64,000 nt of DNA from Crossaster papposus (Eukaryota > Echinodermata > Asteroidea > Velatida > Solasteridae): the NCBI GenBank assembly GCA_037893245.1, contig JBAIAA010000693.1:1302001-1366000 (forward strand). The letters run 5' to 3'. Positions 47,101 to 59,674 of this stretch are shown piece by piece. Under the pieces are notes generated by a model, which worked only from the letters and a program-made list of their open reading frames with translations, made no database searches and had not been told where the DNA came from. The first letter of the stretch is position 1, and each line of letters opens with the position of its first letter. Position numbers and translations under genes: made by a program.

Positions 47101-49640
47101 AGGGGTGCGAGACAGCAAAAGAGGGGTGTGTGCGCAAATGTGCAGTATGTTATGACTTCACTGTTGGCAAGGGCAAAAAGGGGTGCGAGAAAGCAAAAGA
47201 GGGGTGCGGGCGCCAACTTGCAGTATGTTATAACACTTCACTGTTGGCACTCGGAGAAAAAGGGGTGCGAGAAAGCAAAAAAGCGGTGCGGGCGCAAACG
47301 TGCAGTATGTTATGACTTCACTGTTGACAACAGCAAAAAGGGGTGCGAGAAAGCAAAAGAGAGGCGCGGGCGCAAATTTGCAGTATGTTATGACTTCACT
47401 GTTGGCAAGAGCAAAAAGGGGTGCGATAAAGCAAAAGAGGGGTGCGGGCGCAAATTTGCAGTATGTTATGACTTCACTGTTGGCACGAACAAAAAGGGGT
47501 GCGGAAAAGCAAAAGAAGGGTGCGGGCGCAAATTTGCAGTATGTTATGACTTCACTGTTGGCAACAGCAAAAAGGGTGCAAGAAAGCAAAAGAGGGGTGT
47601 GGGCGCAAATTTGCAGTATGTTATGACTTCACTGTTGGCAAGAGCAAAAAGGGGTGCGAGACAGCAAAAGAGGGGTGTGGGCGCAAATTTGCAGTATGTT
47701 ATGACTTCACTGTTGGCAAGGGCAAAAAGAGGTTCGAGAAAGCAAAAGAGGGGTGCGGGCGCAAACTTGCAGTATGTTATGACTTTACTGTTGGCAAGAA
47801 CAAAAAAAGGGTCCGAGAAAGCAAAAGAGGGGTGCGGGCGCAAATGTGCAGTATGTTATGACTTCACTGTTGGCAAGAACAAAAAGGGGTGCGGAAAAGC
47901 AAAAGAGGGGTGCGGGCGCAAATGTGCAGTATGTTATGACTTCACTGTTGGCAAGACCAAAAAGGGGTGCGGAAAAGCAAAAGAGGGGTGCGGGCGCAAA
48001 TGTGCAGTATGTTATGACTTCACTGTTGACAACAGCAAAAAGGGGTGCGATAAAGCAAAAGAGGGGTGCGGGCGCAAATTTGGAGTATATTATGACTTCA
48101 CTGTTGGCGACAGCAAAAAGGGATGCGAGAAAGCAAAAGAGGAGAGCGGGCGCAAATTTGCAGTATGTTATGACTTCACTGTTGGCAACAGCAAAAAGGG
48201 GGTGCGGGCGCAAATTTGCAGAATGTTATGACTTCACTGTTGGCAAGAGCAAAAAGGGGTGCGAGACAGCAAAAGAGGGGTGTGTGCGCAAATGTGCAGT
48301 ATGTTATGACTTCACTGTTGGCAACAGCAAAAAGAGGTGCAAGAAAGCAAAATAGGGGTGCGGGCGCAAATGTGCAGTATGTTATGACTTCACTGTTGGC
48401 AACAGCAAAAAGGGGTGCAAGAGAGCAAAAGAGGGGTGTGGGCGCAAATTTGCAGTATGTTATGACTTCACTGTTGGCAAGAGCAAAAAGGGGTGCGAGA
48501 CAGCAAAAGACGGGTGTGGGCGCAAATTTGCAGTATGTTATGACTTCACTGTTGGCAAGGGCAAAAAGAGGTTCGAGAAAGCAAAAGAGGGGTGCGGGCG
48601 CAAACTTGCAGTATGTTATGACTTTACTGTTGGCAAGAACAAAAAAGGGGTCCGAGAAAGCAAAAGAGGGGTGCGGGCGCAAATGTGCAGTATGTTATGA
48701 CTTCACTGTTGGCAAGAACAAAAAGGGGTGCGGAAAAGCAAAAGAGGGGTGCGGGCGCAAATGTGCAGTATGTTATGACTTCACTGTTGGCAAGAACAAA
48801 AAGGGGTGCGGAAAAGCAAAAGAGGGGTGCGGGCGCAAACGTGCAGTATGTTATAACACTTCACTGTTGGCACTCGGAAAAAAAGGGGTGCGAGAAAGCA
48901 AAAGAGCGGTGCGGGCGCAAACTTGCAGTATGTTATGACTTCACTGTTGGCAAGAACAAAAAGGGGTCCGAGAAAGCAAAAGAGGGGTGCGGGCGCAAAT
49001 GTGCAGTATGTTATGACTTCACTGTTGACAACAGCAAAAAGGGGTGCCAGAAAGCAAAAGAGGGGCGCGGGCGCAAATTTGCAGTATGTTATGACTTCAC
49101 TGTTGGCAAGAGCAAAAAGGGGTGCGATAAAGCAAAAAAGGGGTGCGGGCGCAAATTTGCAGTATGTTATGACTTTACTGTTGGCAAGAGCAAAAAGGGG
49201 TGCGATAAAGCAAAAGAGGGGTGCGGGCGCAAATTTGCAGTATATTATGACTTCACTGTTGGCGACAGCAAAAAGGGATGCGAGAAAGCAAAAGAGGAGA
49301 GCGGGCGCAAATTTGCAGTATGTTATGACTTCACTGTTGGCAACAGCAAAAAGGGGTGCAAGAAAGCAAAAGAGGGGTGCGGGCGCAAATTTGCAGAATG
49401 TTGTGACTTCACTGTTGGCAAGAGTAAAAAGGGGTGCGAGACAGCAAAAGAGGGGTATGTGCGCAAATGTGCAGTATGTTATGACTTCACTGTTGGCAAG
49501 GGCAAATAGGGGTGCGAGAAAGCAAAAGAGGGGTGCGGGCGCCAACTTGCAGTATGTTATAACACTTCACTGTTGGCACTCGGAGAAAAAGGGGTGCGAG
49601 AAAGCAAAAAAGCGGTGCGGGCGCAAACGTGCAGTATGTT
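41149..49640 (+). repeat. Large segmental duplication of the array, copy 2 (about 8.5 kb)
   Basis: This is the second copy of the block above. Its internal 2.44 kb step is 2,436 bp here (41,663 to 44,099), because the 4 bp GCAA insertion is absent. It lacks the short local duplications at 38.1-39.1 kb of copy 1 but has an extra segment of about 760 bp between about 47.95 and 48.75 kb. Copy-specific changes include CAGTATTTTATAAC near 46,693, GCGGTCGC near 46,760, AACAAAATGGGG near 46,803 and GACCAAAAAGG near 47,955. The 40,650-41,148 stretch between the copies resembles 33.95-34.46 kb (offset about 6,721). Confidence 0.8.
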
Positions 49641-49774
49641 ATGACTTCACTGTTGACAACAGCAAAAAGGGGTGCGAGAAAGCAAAAGAGAGGCGCGGGC
49701 GCAAATTTGCAGTATGTTATGACTTCACTGTTGGCAAGAGCAAAAAGGGGTGCGATAAAGCAAAAGAGGGGTGC

Positions 49775-52267
49775 GGGCGCAAATTTGCAGTATGTTATGA
49801 CTTCACTGTTGGCACGAACAAAAAGGGGTGCGGAAAAGCAAAAGAAGGGTGCGGGCGCAAATTTGCAGTATGTTATGACTTCACTGTTGGCAGCAGCAAA
49901 AAGGGTGCAAAAAAGCAAAAGAGGGGTGTGGGCGCAAATTTGCAGTATCTTATGACTTCACTGTTGGCAAGAGCAAAAAGGGGTGCGAGACAGCAAAAGA
50001 GGGGTGTGGGCGCAAATGTGCAGTATGTTATGACTTCACTGTTGGCAAGGGCAAAAAGGGGTGCGAGAAAGCAAAAGAGGGGTGCGGGCGCAAACTTGCA
50101 GTATGTTATAACACTTCACTGTTGGCACTCGGAAAAAAAGGGGTGCGAGAAAGTTAAAGAGCGGTGCGGGCGCAAACTTGCAGTATGTTACTTCACTGTT
50201 GACAACAGCAAAAAGGGGTGCGAGAAAGCAAAAGAGAGGCGCGGGCGCAAATTTGCAGTATGTTATGACTTCACTGTTGGCAAGAGCAAAAAGGGGTGCG
50301 ATAAAGCAAAAGAGGGGTGCGGGCGCAAATTTGCAGTATGTTATGACTTCACTGTTGGCACGAACAAAAAGGGGTGCGGAAAAGCAAAAGAAGGGTGCGG
50401 GCGCAAACTTGCAGTATGTTATAACACTTCACTGTTGGCACTCGGAAAAAAAGGGGTGCGAGAAAGTTAAAGAGCGGTGCGGGCGCAAACTTGCAGTATG
50501 TTATGACTTCACTGTTGGCAAGGGCAAAAAGGGGTGCGAGAAAGCAAAAGAGGGGTGCGGGCGCAAACTTGCAGTATGTTATAACACTTCACTGTTGGCA
50601 CTCGGAAAAAAAGGGGTGCGAGAAAGTTAAAGAGCGGTGCGGGCGCAAACTTGCAGTATGTTATGACTTCACTGTTGGCAAGAACAAAAAAGGGGTTCGA
50701 GAAAGCAAAAGAGGGGTATGTGCGCAAATGTGCAGTATGTTATGACTTCACTGTTGGCAAGGGCAAAAAGGGGTGCGAGAAAGCAAAAGAGGGGTGCGGG
50801 CGCCAACTTGCAGTATGTTATAACACTTCACTGTTGGCACTCGGAGAAAAAGGGGTGCGAGAAAGCAAAAAAGCGGTGCGGGCGCAAACGTGCAGTATGT
50901 TATGACTTCACTGTTGACAACAGCAAAAAGGGGTGCGAGAAAGCAAAAGAGAGGCGCGGGCGCAAATTTGCAGTATGTTATGACTTCACTGTTGGCAAGA
51001 GCAAAAAGGGGTGCGATAAAGCAAAAGAGGGGTGCGGGCGCAAATTTGCAGTATGTTATGACTTCACTGTTGGCACGAACAAAAAGGGGTGCGGAAAAGC
51101 AAAAGAAGGGTGCGGGCGCAAATTTGCAGTATGTTATGACTTCACTGTTGGCAGCAGCAAAAAGGGTGCAAAAAAGCAAAAGAGGGGTGTGGGCGCAAAT
51201 TTGCAGTATCTTATGACTTCACTGTTGGCAAGAGCAAAAAGGGGTGCAAGACAGCAAAAGAGGGGTGTGGGCGCAAATGTGCAGTATGTTATGACTTCAC
51301 TGTTGGCAAGGCCAAAAAGGGGTGCGAGAAAGCAAAAGAGGGGTGCGGGCGCAAACTTGCAGTATGTTATAACACTTCACTGTTGGCACTCGGAAAAAAA
51401 GGGGTGCGAGAAAGTTAAAGAGCGGTGCGGGCGCAAACTTGCAGTATGTTATGACTTCACTGTTGGCAAGGGCAAAAAGAGGTTCGAGAAAGCAAAAGAG
51501 GGGTGCGGGCGCAAACTTGCAGTATGTTATGACTTTACTGTTGGCAAGAACAAAAAAGGGGTCCGAGAAAGCAAAAGAGGGGTGCGGGCGCAAATGTGCA
51601 GTATGTTATGACTTCACTGTTGGCAAGAACAAAAAGGGGTGCGGAAAAGCAAAAGAGGGGTGCGGGCGCAAATGTGCAGTATGTTATGACTTCACTGTTG
51701 GCAAGAACAAAAAGGGGTGCGGAAAAGCAAAAGAGGGGTGCGGGCGCAAATGTGCAGTATGTTATGACTTCACTGTTGACAACAGCAAAAAGGGGTGCGA
51801 TAAAGCAAAAGAGGGGTGCGGGCGCAAATTTGGAGTATATTATGACTTCACTGTTGGCGACAGCAAAAAGGGATGCGAGAAAGCAAAAGAGGAGAGCGGG
51901 CGCAAATTTGCAGTATGTTATGACTTCACTGTTGGCAACAGCAAAAAGGGGGTGCGGGCGCAAATTTGCAGAATGTTATGACTTCACTGTTGGCAAGAGC
52001 AAAAAGGGGTGCGAGACAGCAAAAGAGGGGTGTGTGCGCAAATGTGCAGTATGTTATGACTTCACTGTTGGCAACAGCAAAAAGAGGTGCAAGAAAGCAA
52101 AATAGGGGTGCGGGCGCAAATGTGCAGTATGTTATGACTTCACTGTTGGCAACAGCAAAAAGGGGTGCAAGAGAGCAAAAGAGGGGTGTGGGCGCAAATT
52201 TGCAGTATGTTATGACTTCACTGTTGGCAAGAGCAAAAAGGGGTGCGAGACAGCAAAAGAGGGGTGT
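49775..52267 (+). repeat. 2,493-bp tandem duplication, copy 1
   Basis: Landmarks here recur at exactly +2,493: 50,178 to 52,671, 50,491 to 52,984, 50,890 to 53,383, 51,439 to 53,932 and 51,926 to 54,419. The unit carries the private GGCAGCAGC (49,889 and 51,149), GAAAGTTAAAG (50,152, 50,463, 50,623 and 51,411) and GGCAAGGCCAAAAAGG (near 51,306). It also has a short monomer reading GTATGTTACTTCAC near 50,186, three bases shorter than normal, and the fused-G-run scar at 51,950. The exact left edge lies somewhere within about 30 bp of shared sequence. Confidence 0.85.
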
Positions 52268-54770
52268 GGGCGCAAATTTGCAGTATGTTATGACTTCACT
52301 GTTGGCACGAACAAAAAGGGGTGCGGAAAAGCAAAAGAAGGGTGCGGGCGCAAATTTGCAGTATGTTATGACTTCACTGTTGGCAGCAGCAAAAAGGGTG
52401 CAAAAAAGCAAAAGAGGGGTGTGGGCGCAAATTTGCAGTATCTTATGACTTCACTGTTGGCAAGAGCAAAAAGGGGTGCGAGACAGCAAAAGAGGGGTGT
52501 GGGCGCAAATGTGCAGTATGTTATGACTTCACTGTTGGCAAGGGCAAAAAGGGGTGCGAGAAAGCAAAAGAGGGGTGCGGGCGCAAACTTGCAGTATGTT
52601 ATAACACTTCACTGTTGGCACTCGGAAAAAAAGGGGTGCGAGAAAGTTAAAGAGCGGTGCGGGCGCAAACTTGCAGTATGTTACTTCACTGTTGACAACA
52701 GCAAAAAGGGGTGCGAGAAAGCAAAAGAGAGGCGCGGGCGCAAATTTGCAGTATGTTATGACTTCACTGTTGGCAAGAGCAAAAAGGGGTGCGATAAAGC
52801 AAAAGAGGGGTGCGGGCGCAAATTTGCAGTATGTTATGACTTCACTGTTGGCACGAACAAAAAGGGGTGCGGAAAAGCAAAAGAAGGGTGCGGGCGCAAA
52901 CTTGCAGTATGTTATAACACTTCACTGTTGGCACTCGGAAAAAAAGGGGTGCGAGAAAGTTAAAGAGCGGTGCGGGCGCAAACTTGCAGTATGTTATGAC
53001 TTCACTGTTGGCAAGGGCAAAAAGGGGTGCGAGAAAGCAAAAGAGGGGTGCGGGCGCAAACTTGCAGTATGTTATAACACTTCACTGTTGGCACTCGGAA
53101 AAAAAGGGGTGCGAGAAAGTTAAAGAGCGGTGCGGGCGCAAACTTGCAGTATGTTATGACTTCACTGTTGGCAAGAACAAAAAAGGGGTTCGAGAAAGCA
53201 AAAGAGGGGTATGTGCGCAAATGTGCAGTATGTTATGACTTCACTGTTGGCAAGGGCAAAAAGGGGTGCGAGAAAGCAAAAGAGGGGTGCGGGCGCCAAC
53301 TTGCAGTATGTTATAACACTTCACTGTTGGCACTCGGAGAAAAAGGGGTGCGAGAAAGCAAAAAAGCGGTGCGGGCGCAAACGTGCAGTATGTTATGACT
53401 TCACTGTTGACAACAGCAAAAAGGGGTGCGAGAAAGCAAAAGAGAGGCGCGGGCGCAAATTTGCAGTATGTTATGACTTCACTGTTGGCAAGAGCAAAAA
53501 GGGGTGCGATAAAGCAAAAGAGGGGTGCGGGCGCAAATTTGCAGTATGTTATGACTTCACTGTTGGCACGAACAAAAAGGGGTGCGGAAAAGCAAAAGAA
53601 GGGTGCGGGCGCAAATTTGCAGTATGTTATGACTTCACTGTTGGCAGCAGCAAAAAGGGTGCAAAAAAGCAAAAGAGGGGTGTGGGCGCAAATTTGCAGT
53701 ATCTTATGACTTCACTGTTGGCAAGAGCAAAAAGGGGTGCAAGACAGCAAAAGAGGGGTGTGGGCGCAAATGTGCAGTATGTTATGACTTCACTGTTGGC
53801 AAGGCCAAAAAGGGGTGCGAGAAAGCAAAAGAGGGGTGCGGGCGCAAACTTGCAGTATGTTATAACACTTCACTGTTGGCACTCGGAAAAAAAGGGGTGC
53901 GAGAAAGTTAAAGAGCGGTGCGGGCGCAAACTTGCAGTATGTTATGACTTCACTGTTGGCAAGGGCAAAAAGAGGTTCGAGAAAGCAAAAGAGGGGTGCG
54001 GGCGCAAACTTGCAGTATGTTATGACTTTACTGTTGGCAAGAACAAAAAAGGGGTCCGAGAAAGCAAAAGAGGGGTGCGGGCGCAAATGTGCAGTATGTT
54101 ATGACTTCACTGTTGGCAAGAACAAAAAGGGGTGCGGAAAAGCAAAAGAGGGGTGCGGGCGCAAATGTGCAGTATGTTATGACTTCACTGTTGGCAAGAA
54201 CAAAAAGGGGTGCGGAAAAGCAAAAGAGGGGTGCGGGCGCAAATGTGCAGTATGTTATGACTTCACTGTTGACAACAGCAAAAAGGGGTGCGATAAAGCA
54301 AAAGAGGGGTGCGGGCGCAAATTTGGAGTATATTATGACTTCACTGTTGGCGACAGCAAAAAGGGATGCGAGAAAGCAAAAGAGGAGAGCTGGCGCAAAT
54401 TTGCAGTATGTTATGACTTCACTGTTGGCAACAGCAAAAAGGGGGTGCGGGCGCAAATTTGCAGAATGTTATGACTTCACTGTTGGCAAGAGCAAAAAGG
54501 GGTGCGAGACAGCAAAAGAGGGGTGTGTGCGCAAATGTGCAGTATGTTATGACTTCACTGTTGGCAACAGCAAAAAGAGGTGCAAGAAAGCAAAATAGGG
54601 GTGCGGGCGCAAATGTGCAGTATGTTATGACTTCACTGTTGGCAACAGCAAAAAGGGGTGCAAGAGAGCAAAAGAGGGGTGTGGGCGCAAATTTGCAGTA
54701 TGTTATGACTTCACTGTTGGCAAGAGCAAAAAGGGGTGCGAGACAGCAAAAGAGGGGTGTGGGCGCAAAT
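52268..54770 (+). repeat. 2,493-bp tandem duplication, copy 2
   Basis: This copy reproduces every marker of copy 1, including the 3 bp short monomer at about 52,679 and the fused-G-run scar at 54,443. A copy-specific change is GAGAGCTGGCGC near 54,390. A third, partial relative follows: 53.09-54.03 kb matches 55.19-56.13 kb at an offset of 2,100 bp, after which the order changes at about 56,060. Confidence 0.85.
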
Positions 54771-56850
54771 TTGCAGTATGTTATGACTTCACTGTTGGCA
54801 AGGGCAAAAAGAGGTTCGAGAAAGCAAAAGAGGGGTGCGGGCGCAAACTTGCAGTATGTTATGACTTTACTGTTGGCAAGAACAAAAAAGGGGTCCGAGA
54901 AAGCAAAAGAGGGGTGCGGGCGCAAATGTGCAGTATGTTATGACTTCACTGTTGGCAAGAACAAAAAGGGGTGCGGAAAAGCAAAAGAGGGGTGCGGGCG
55001 CAAATGTGCAGTATGTTATGACTTCACTGTTGGCAAGAACAAAAAGGGGTGCGGAAAAGCAAAAGAGGGGTGCGGGCGCAAACGTGCAGTATGTTATGAC
55101 TTCACTGTTGGCAAGGGCAAAAAGGGGTGCGAGAAAGCAAAAGAGGGGTGCGGGCGCAAACTTGCAGTATGTTATAACACTTCACTGTTGGCACTCGGAA
55201 AAAAAGGGGTGCGAGAAAGTTAAAGAGCGGTGCGGGCGCAAACTTGCAGTATGTTATGACTTCACTGTTGGCAAGAACAAAAAAGGGGTTCGAGAAAGCA
55301 AAAGAGGGGTATGTGCGCAAATGTGCAGTATGTTATGACTTCACTGTTGGCAAGGGCAAAAAGGGGTGCGAGAAAGCAAAAGAGGGGTGCGGGCGCCAAC
55401 TTGCAGTATGTTATAACACTTCACTGTTGGCACTCGGAGAAAAAGGGGTGCGAGAAAGCAAAAAAGCGGTGCGGGCGCAAACGTGCAGTATGTTATGACT
55501 TCACTGTTGACAACAGCAAAAAGGGGTGCGAGAAAGCAAAAGAGAGGCGCGGGCGCAAATTTGCAGTATGTTATGACTTCACTGTTGGCAAGAGCAAAAA
55601 GGGGTGCGATAAAGCAAAAGAGGGGTGCGGGCGCAAATTTGCAGTATGTTATGACTTCACTGTTGGCACGAACAAAAAGGGGTGCGGAAAAGCAAAAGAA
55701 GGGTGCGGGCGCAAATTTGCAGTATGTTATGACTTCACTGTTGGCAGCAGCAAAAAGGGTGCAAAAAAGCAAAAGAGGGGTGTGGGCGCAAATTTGCAGT
55801 ATCTTATGACTTCACTGTTGGCAAGAGCAAAAAGGGGTGCAAGACAGCAAAAGAGGGGTGTGGGCGCAAATGTGCAGTATGTTATGACTTCACTGTTGGC
55901 AAGGCCAAAAAGGGGTGCGAGAAAGCAAAAGAGGGGTGCGGGCGCAAACTTGCAGTATGTTATAACACTTCACTGTTGGCACTCGGAAAAAAAGGGGTGC
56001 GAGAAAGTTAAAGAGCGGTGCGGGCGCAAACTTGCAGTATGTTATGACTTCACTGTTGGCAAGAACAAAAAAGGGGTTCGAGAAAGCAAAAGAGGGGTGC
56101 GGGCGCAAATTTGCAGTATGTTATGACTTTACTGTTGGCAAGAGCAAAAAGGGGTGCGATAAAGCAAAAGAGGGGTGCGGGCGCAAATTTGCAGTATATT
56201 ATGACTTCAGTGTTGGCAACAGCAAAAAGGGGTGCAAGAAAGCAAAAGAGGGGTGCGGGCGCAAATTTGCAGTATGTTATGACTTCACTGTTGACAACAG
56301 CAAAAAGGGGTGCCTGAAAGCAAAAGAGGGGCGCGGGCGCAAATTTGCAGTATGTTATGACTTCACTGTTGGCAAGAGCAAAAAGGGGTGCGATAAAGCA
56401 AAAGAGGGGTGCGGGCGCAAATTTGCAGTATGTTATGACTTTACTGTTGGCAAGAGCAAAAAGGGGTGCGAGAAAGCAAAAGAGGTGTGCGGGCGCAAAT
56501 TTGCAGTATGTTATGACTTCACTGTTGGCAACAGCAAAAAGGGGTGCAAGAAAGCAAAAGAGGGGTGCGGGCGCAAATTTGCAGTATGTTATGACTTCAC
56601 TGTTGGCAAGAGCAAAAAGGGGTGCGAGACAGCAAAAGAGGGGTGTGGGCGCAAATGTGCAGTATGTTATGACTTCACTGTTGGCAAGGGCAAAAAGGGG
56701 TGCGAGAAAGCAAAAGAGGGGTGCGGGCGCCAACTTGCAGTATGTTATAACACTTCACTGTTGGCACTCGGAGAAAAAGGGGTGCGAGAAAGCAAAAAAG
56801 CGGTGCGGGCGCAAACGTGCAGTATGTTATGACTTCACTGTTGACAACAG
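54771..56850 (+). repeat. Transitional segment between two tandem pairs
   Basis: This is standard satellite with no new sequence type. Its left part resembles 47.6-48.8 kb (GTTCGAGAAAG and CCGAGAAAG monomers), its middle repeats 53.1-54.0 kb, and its right part (56.1-56.8 kb) resembles 30.3-30.9 kb, with the GTGCCTGAAAG monomer near 56,312 and GTGTGCGGGCGC near 56,485. A single-base variant TTCAGTG occurs near 56,207. Confidence 0.7.
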
Positions 56851-59674
56851 CAAAAAGGGGTCCGAGAAAGCAAAAGAGGGGTGCGGGCGCAAATGTGCAG
56901 TATGTTATGACTTCACTGTTGACAACAGCAAAAAGGGGTGCGATAAAGCAAAAGAGGGGTGCGGGCGCAAATTTGCAGTATATTATGACTTCACTGTTGG
57001 CGACAGCAAAAAGGGATGCGAGAAAGCAAAAGAGGAGAGCGGGCGCAAATTTGCAGTATGTTATGACTTCACTGTTGGCAACAGCAAAAAGGGGTGCAAG
57101 AAAGCAAAATAGGGGTGCGGGCGCAAATTTGCAGAATGTTATGACTTCACTGTTGGCAAGAGCAAAAAGGGGTGCGAGACAGCAAAAGAGGGGTGTGGGC
57201 GCAAATGTGCAGTATGTTATGACTTCACTGTTGGCAAGGGCAAAAAGGGGTGCGAGAAAGCAAAAGAGGGGTGCGGGCGCCAACTTGCAGTATGTTATGA
57301 CTTCACTGTTGACAACAGCAAAAAGGGGTGCCTGAAAGCAAAAGAGGGGTGCGGGCGCAAATGTGCAGTATGTTATGACTTCACTGTTGACAACAGCAAA
57401 AAGGGGTGCGATAAAGCAAAAGAGGGGTGCGGGCGCAAATTTGCAGTATATTATGACTTCACTGTTGGCGACAGCAAAAAGGGATGCGAGAAAGCAAAAG
57501 AGGAGAGCGGGCGCAAATTTGCAGTATGTTATGACTTCACTGTTGGCAACAGCAAAAAGGGGTGCAAGAAAGCAAAATAGGGGTGCGGGCGCAAATTTGC
57601 AGAATGTTATGACTTCACTGTTGGCAAGAGCAAAAAGGGGTGCGAGACAGCAAAAGAGGGGTGTGTGCGCAAATGTGCAGTATGTTATGACTTCACTGTT
57701 GGCAAGGGCAAAAAGGGGTGCGAGAAAGCAAAAGAGGTGTGCGGGCGCCAACTTGCAGTATGTTATAACACTTCACTGTTGGCACTCGGAGAAAAAGGGG
57801 TGCGAGAAAGCAAAAAAGCGGTGCGGGCGCAAACGTGCAGTATGTTATGACTTCACTGTTGACAACAGCAAAAAGGGGTCCGAGAAAGCAAAAGAGGGGT
57901 GAGGGCGCAAATGTGCAGTATGTTATGACTTCACTGTTGGCAAGGGCAAAAAGGGGTGCGAGAAAGCAAAAGAGGGATGCGGGCGCAAACTTGCAGTATG
58001 TTATAACACTTCACTGTTGGCACTCGGAAAAAAAGGGGTGCGAGAAAGTTAAAGAGCGGTGCGGGCGCAAACTTGCAGTATGTTATGACTTCACTGTTGG
58101 CAAGAACAAAAAAGGGGTCCGAGAAAGCAAAAGAGGGGTGCGGGCGCAAATGTGCAGTATGTTATGACTTCACTGTTGACAACAGCAAAAAGGGGTGCCA
58201 GAAAGCAAAAGAGGGGCGCGGGCGCAAATTTGCAGTATGTTATGACTTCACTGTTGGCAAGAGCAAAAAGGGATGCGATAAAGCAAAAGAGGGGTGCGGG
58301 CGCAAATTTGCAGTATGTTATGACTTCACTGTTGGCAACAGCAAAAAGGGGTGCAAGAAAGCAAAATAGGGGTGCGGGCGCAAATTTGCAGAATGTTATG
58401 ACTTCACTGTTGGCAAGAGCAAAAAGGGGTGCGAGAAAGCAAAATAGGGGTGCGGGCGCAAATTTGCAGAATGTTATGACTTCACTGTTGGCAAGAGCAA
58501 AAAGGGGTGCGAGACAGCAAAAGAGGGGTGTGTGCGCAAATGTGCAGTATGTTATGACTTCACTGTTGGCAAGGGCAAAAAGGGGTGCGAGAAAGCAAAA
58601 GAGGGGTGCGGGCGCCAACTTGCAGTATGTTATGACTTCACTGTTGACAACAGCAAAAAGGGGTGCCTGAAAGCAAAAGAGGGGCGCGGGCGCAAATTTG
58701 CAGTATGTTATGACTTCACTGTTGGCAAGAGCAAAAAGGGGTGCGATAAAGCAAAAGAGGGGTGCGGGCGCAAATTTGCAGTATGTTATGACTTTACTGT
58801 TGTCAAGAGCAAAAAGGGGTGCGAGAAAGCAAAAGAGGTGTGCGGGCGCAAATTTGCAGTATGTTATGACTTCACTGTTGGCAACAGCAAAAAGGGGTGC
58901 AAGAAAACAAAAGAGGGGTGCGGGCGCAAATTTGCAGTATGTTATGACTTCACTGTTGGCAAGAGCAAAAAGGGGTGCGAGACAGCAAAAGAGGGGTGTG
59001 GGCGCAAATGTGCAGTATGCTATGACTTCACTGTTGGCAAGGGCAAAAAGGGGTGCGAGAAAGCAAAAGAGGGGTGCGGGCGCAAACTTGCAGTATGTTA
59101 TAACACTTCACTGTCTGCACTCGGAAAAAAAGGGGTGCGAGAAAGCAAAAGAGCGGTGCGGGCGCAAACTTGCAGTATGTTATAACACTTCACTGTTGGC
59201 ACTCGGAAAAAAAGGGGTGCGAGAAAGCAAAAGAGCGGTGCGGGCGCAAACTTGCAGTATGTTATGACTTCACTGTTGGCAAGAACAAAAAGGGGTCGGA
59301 GAAAGCAAAAGAGGGGTGCGGGCGCAAATGTGCAGTATGTTATGACTTCACTGTTGACAACAGCAAAAAGGGGTGCGATAAAGCAAAAGAGGGGTGCGGG
59401 CGCAAATTTGCAGTATATTATGACTTCACTGTTGGCGACAGCAAAAAGGGATGCGAGAAAGCAAAAGAGGAGAGCGGGCGCAAATTTGCAGTATGTTATG
59501 ACTTCACTGTTGGCAACAGCAAAAAGGGGTGCAAGAAAGCAAAATAGGGGTGCGGGCGCAAATTTGCAGAATGTTATGACTTCACTGTTGGCAAGAGCAA
59601 AAAGGGGTGCGAGACAGCAAAAGAGGGGTGTGTGCGCAAATGTGCAGTATGTTATGACTTCACTGTTGGCAAGG
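56850..59674 (+). repeat. 2,825-bp tandem duplication, copy 1
   Basis: Landmarks recur at +2,825: 57,363 to 60,188, 57,665 to 60,490, 57,835 to 60,660, 58,152 to 60,977, 58,532 to 61,357 and 58,698 to 61,523. Shared private variants are GAGGGGTGAGGGCGC (57,897 and 60,722), AGAGGGATGCGGGC (57,972 and 60,797), TTGTCAAGAGC (58,799 and 61,624), GAAAACAAAAG (58,903 and 61,728) and GTATGCTATGAC (59,016 and 61,841). Inside the unit, monomers from 56,895 recur at 57,363, a 468 bp step of six monomers. Confidence 0.87.

Noticed and set aside
50695-50705. GGTTCGAG resembling the start of a tRNA B box (RNA polymerase III)
   Set aside because: Only the first seven bases fit; the required CC is AA. There is no A box at a suitable distance, no cloverleaf, and it is a single-base variant of GGTCCGAG.
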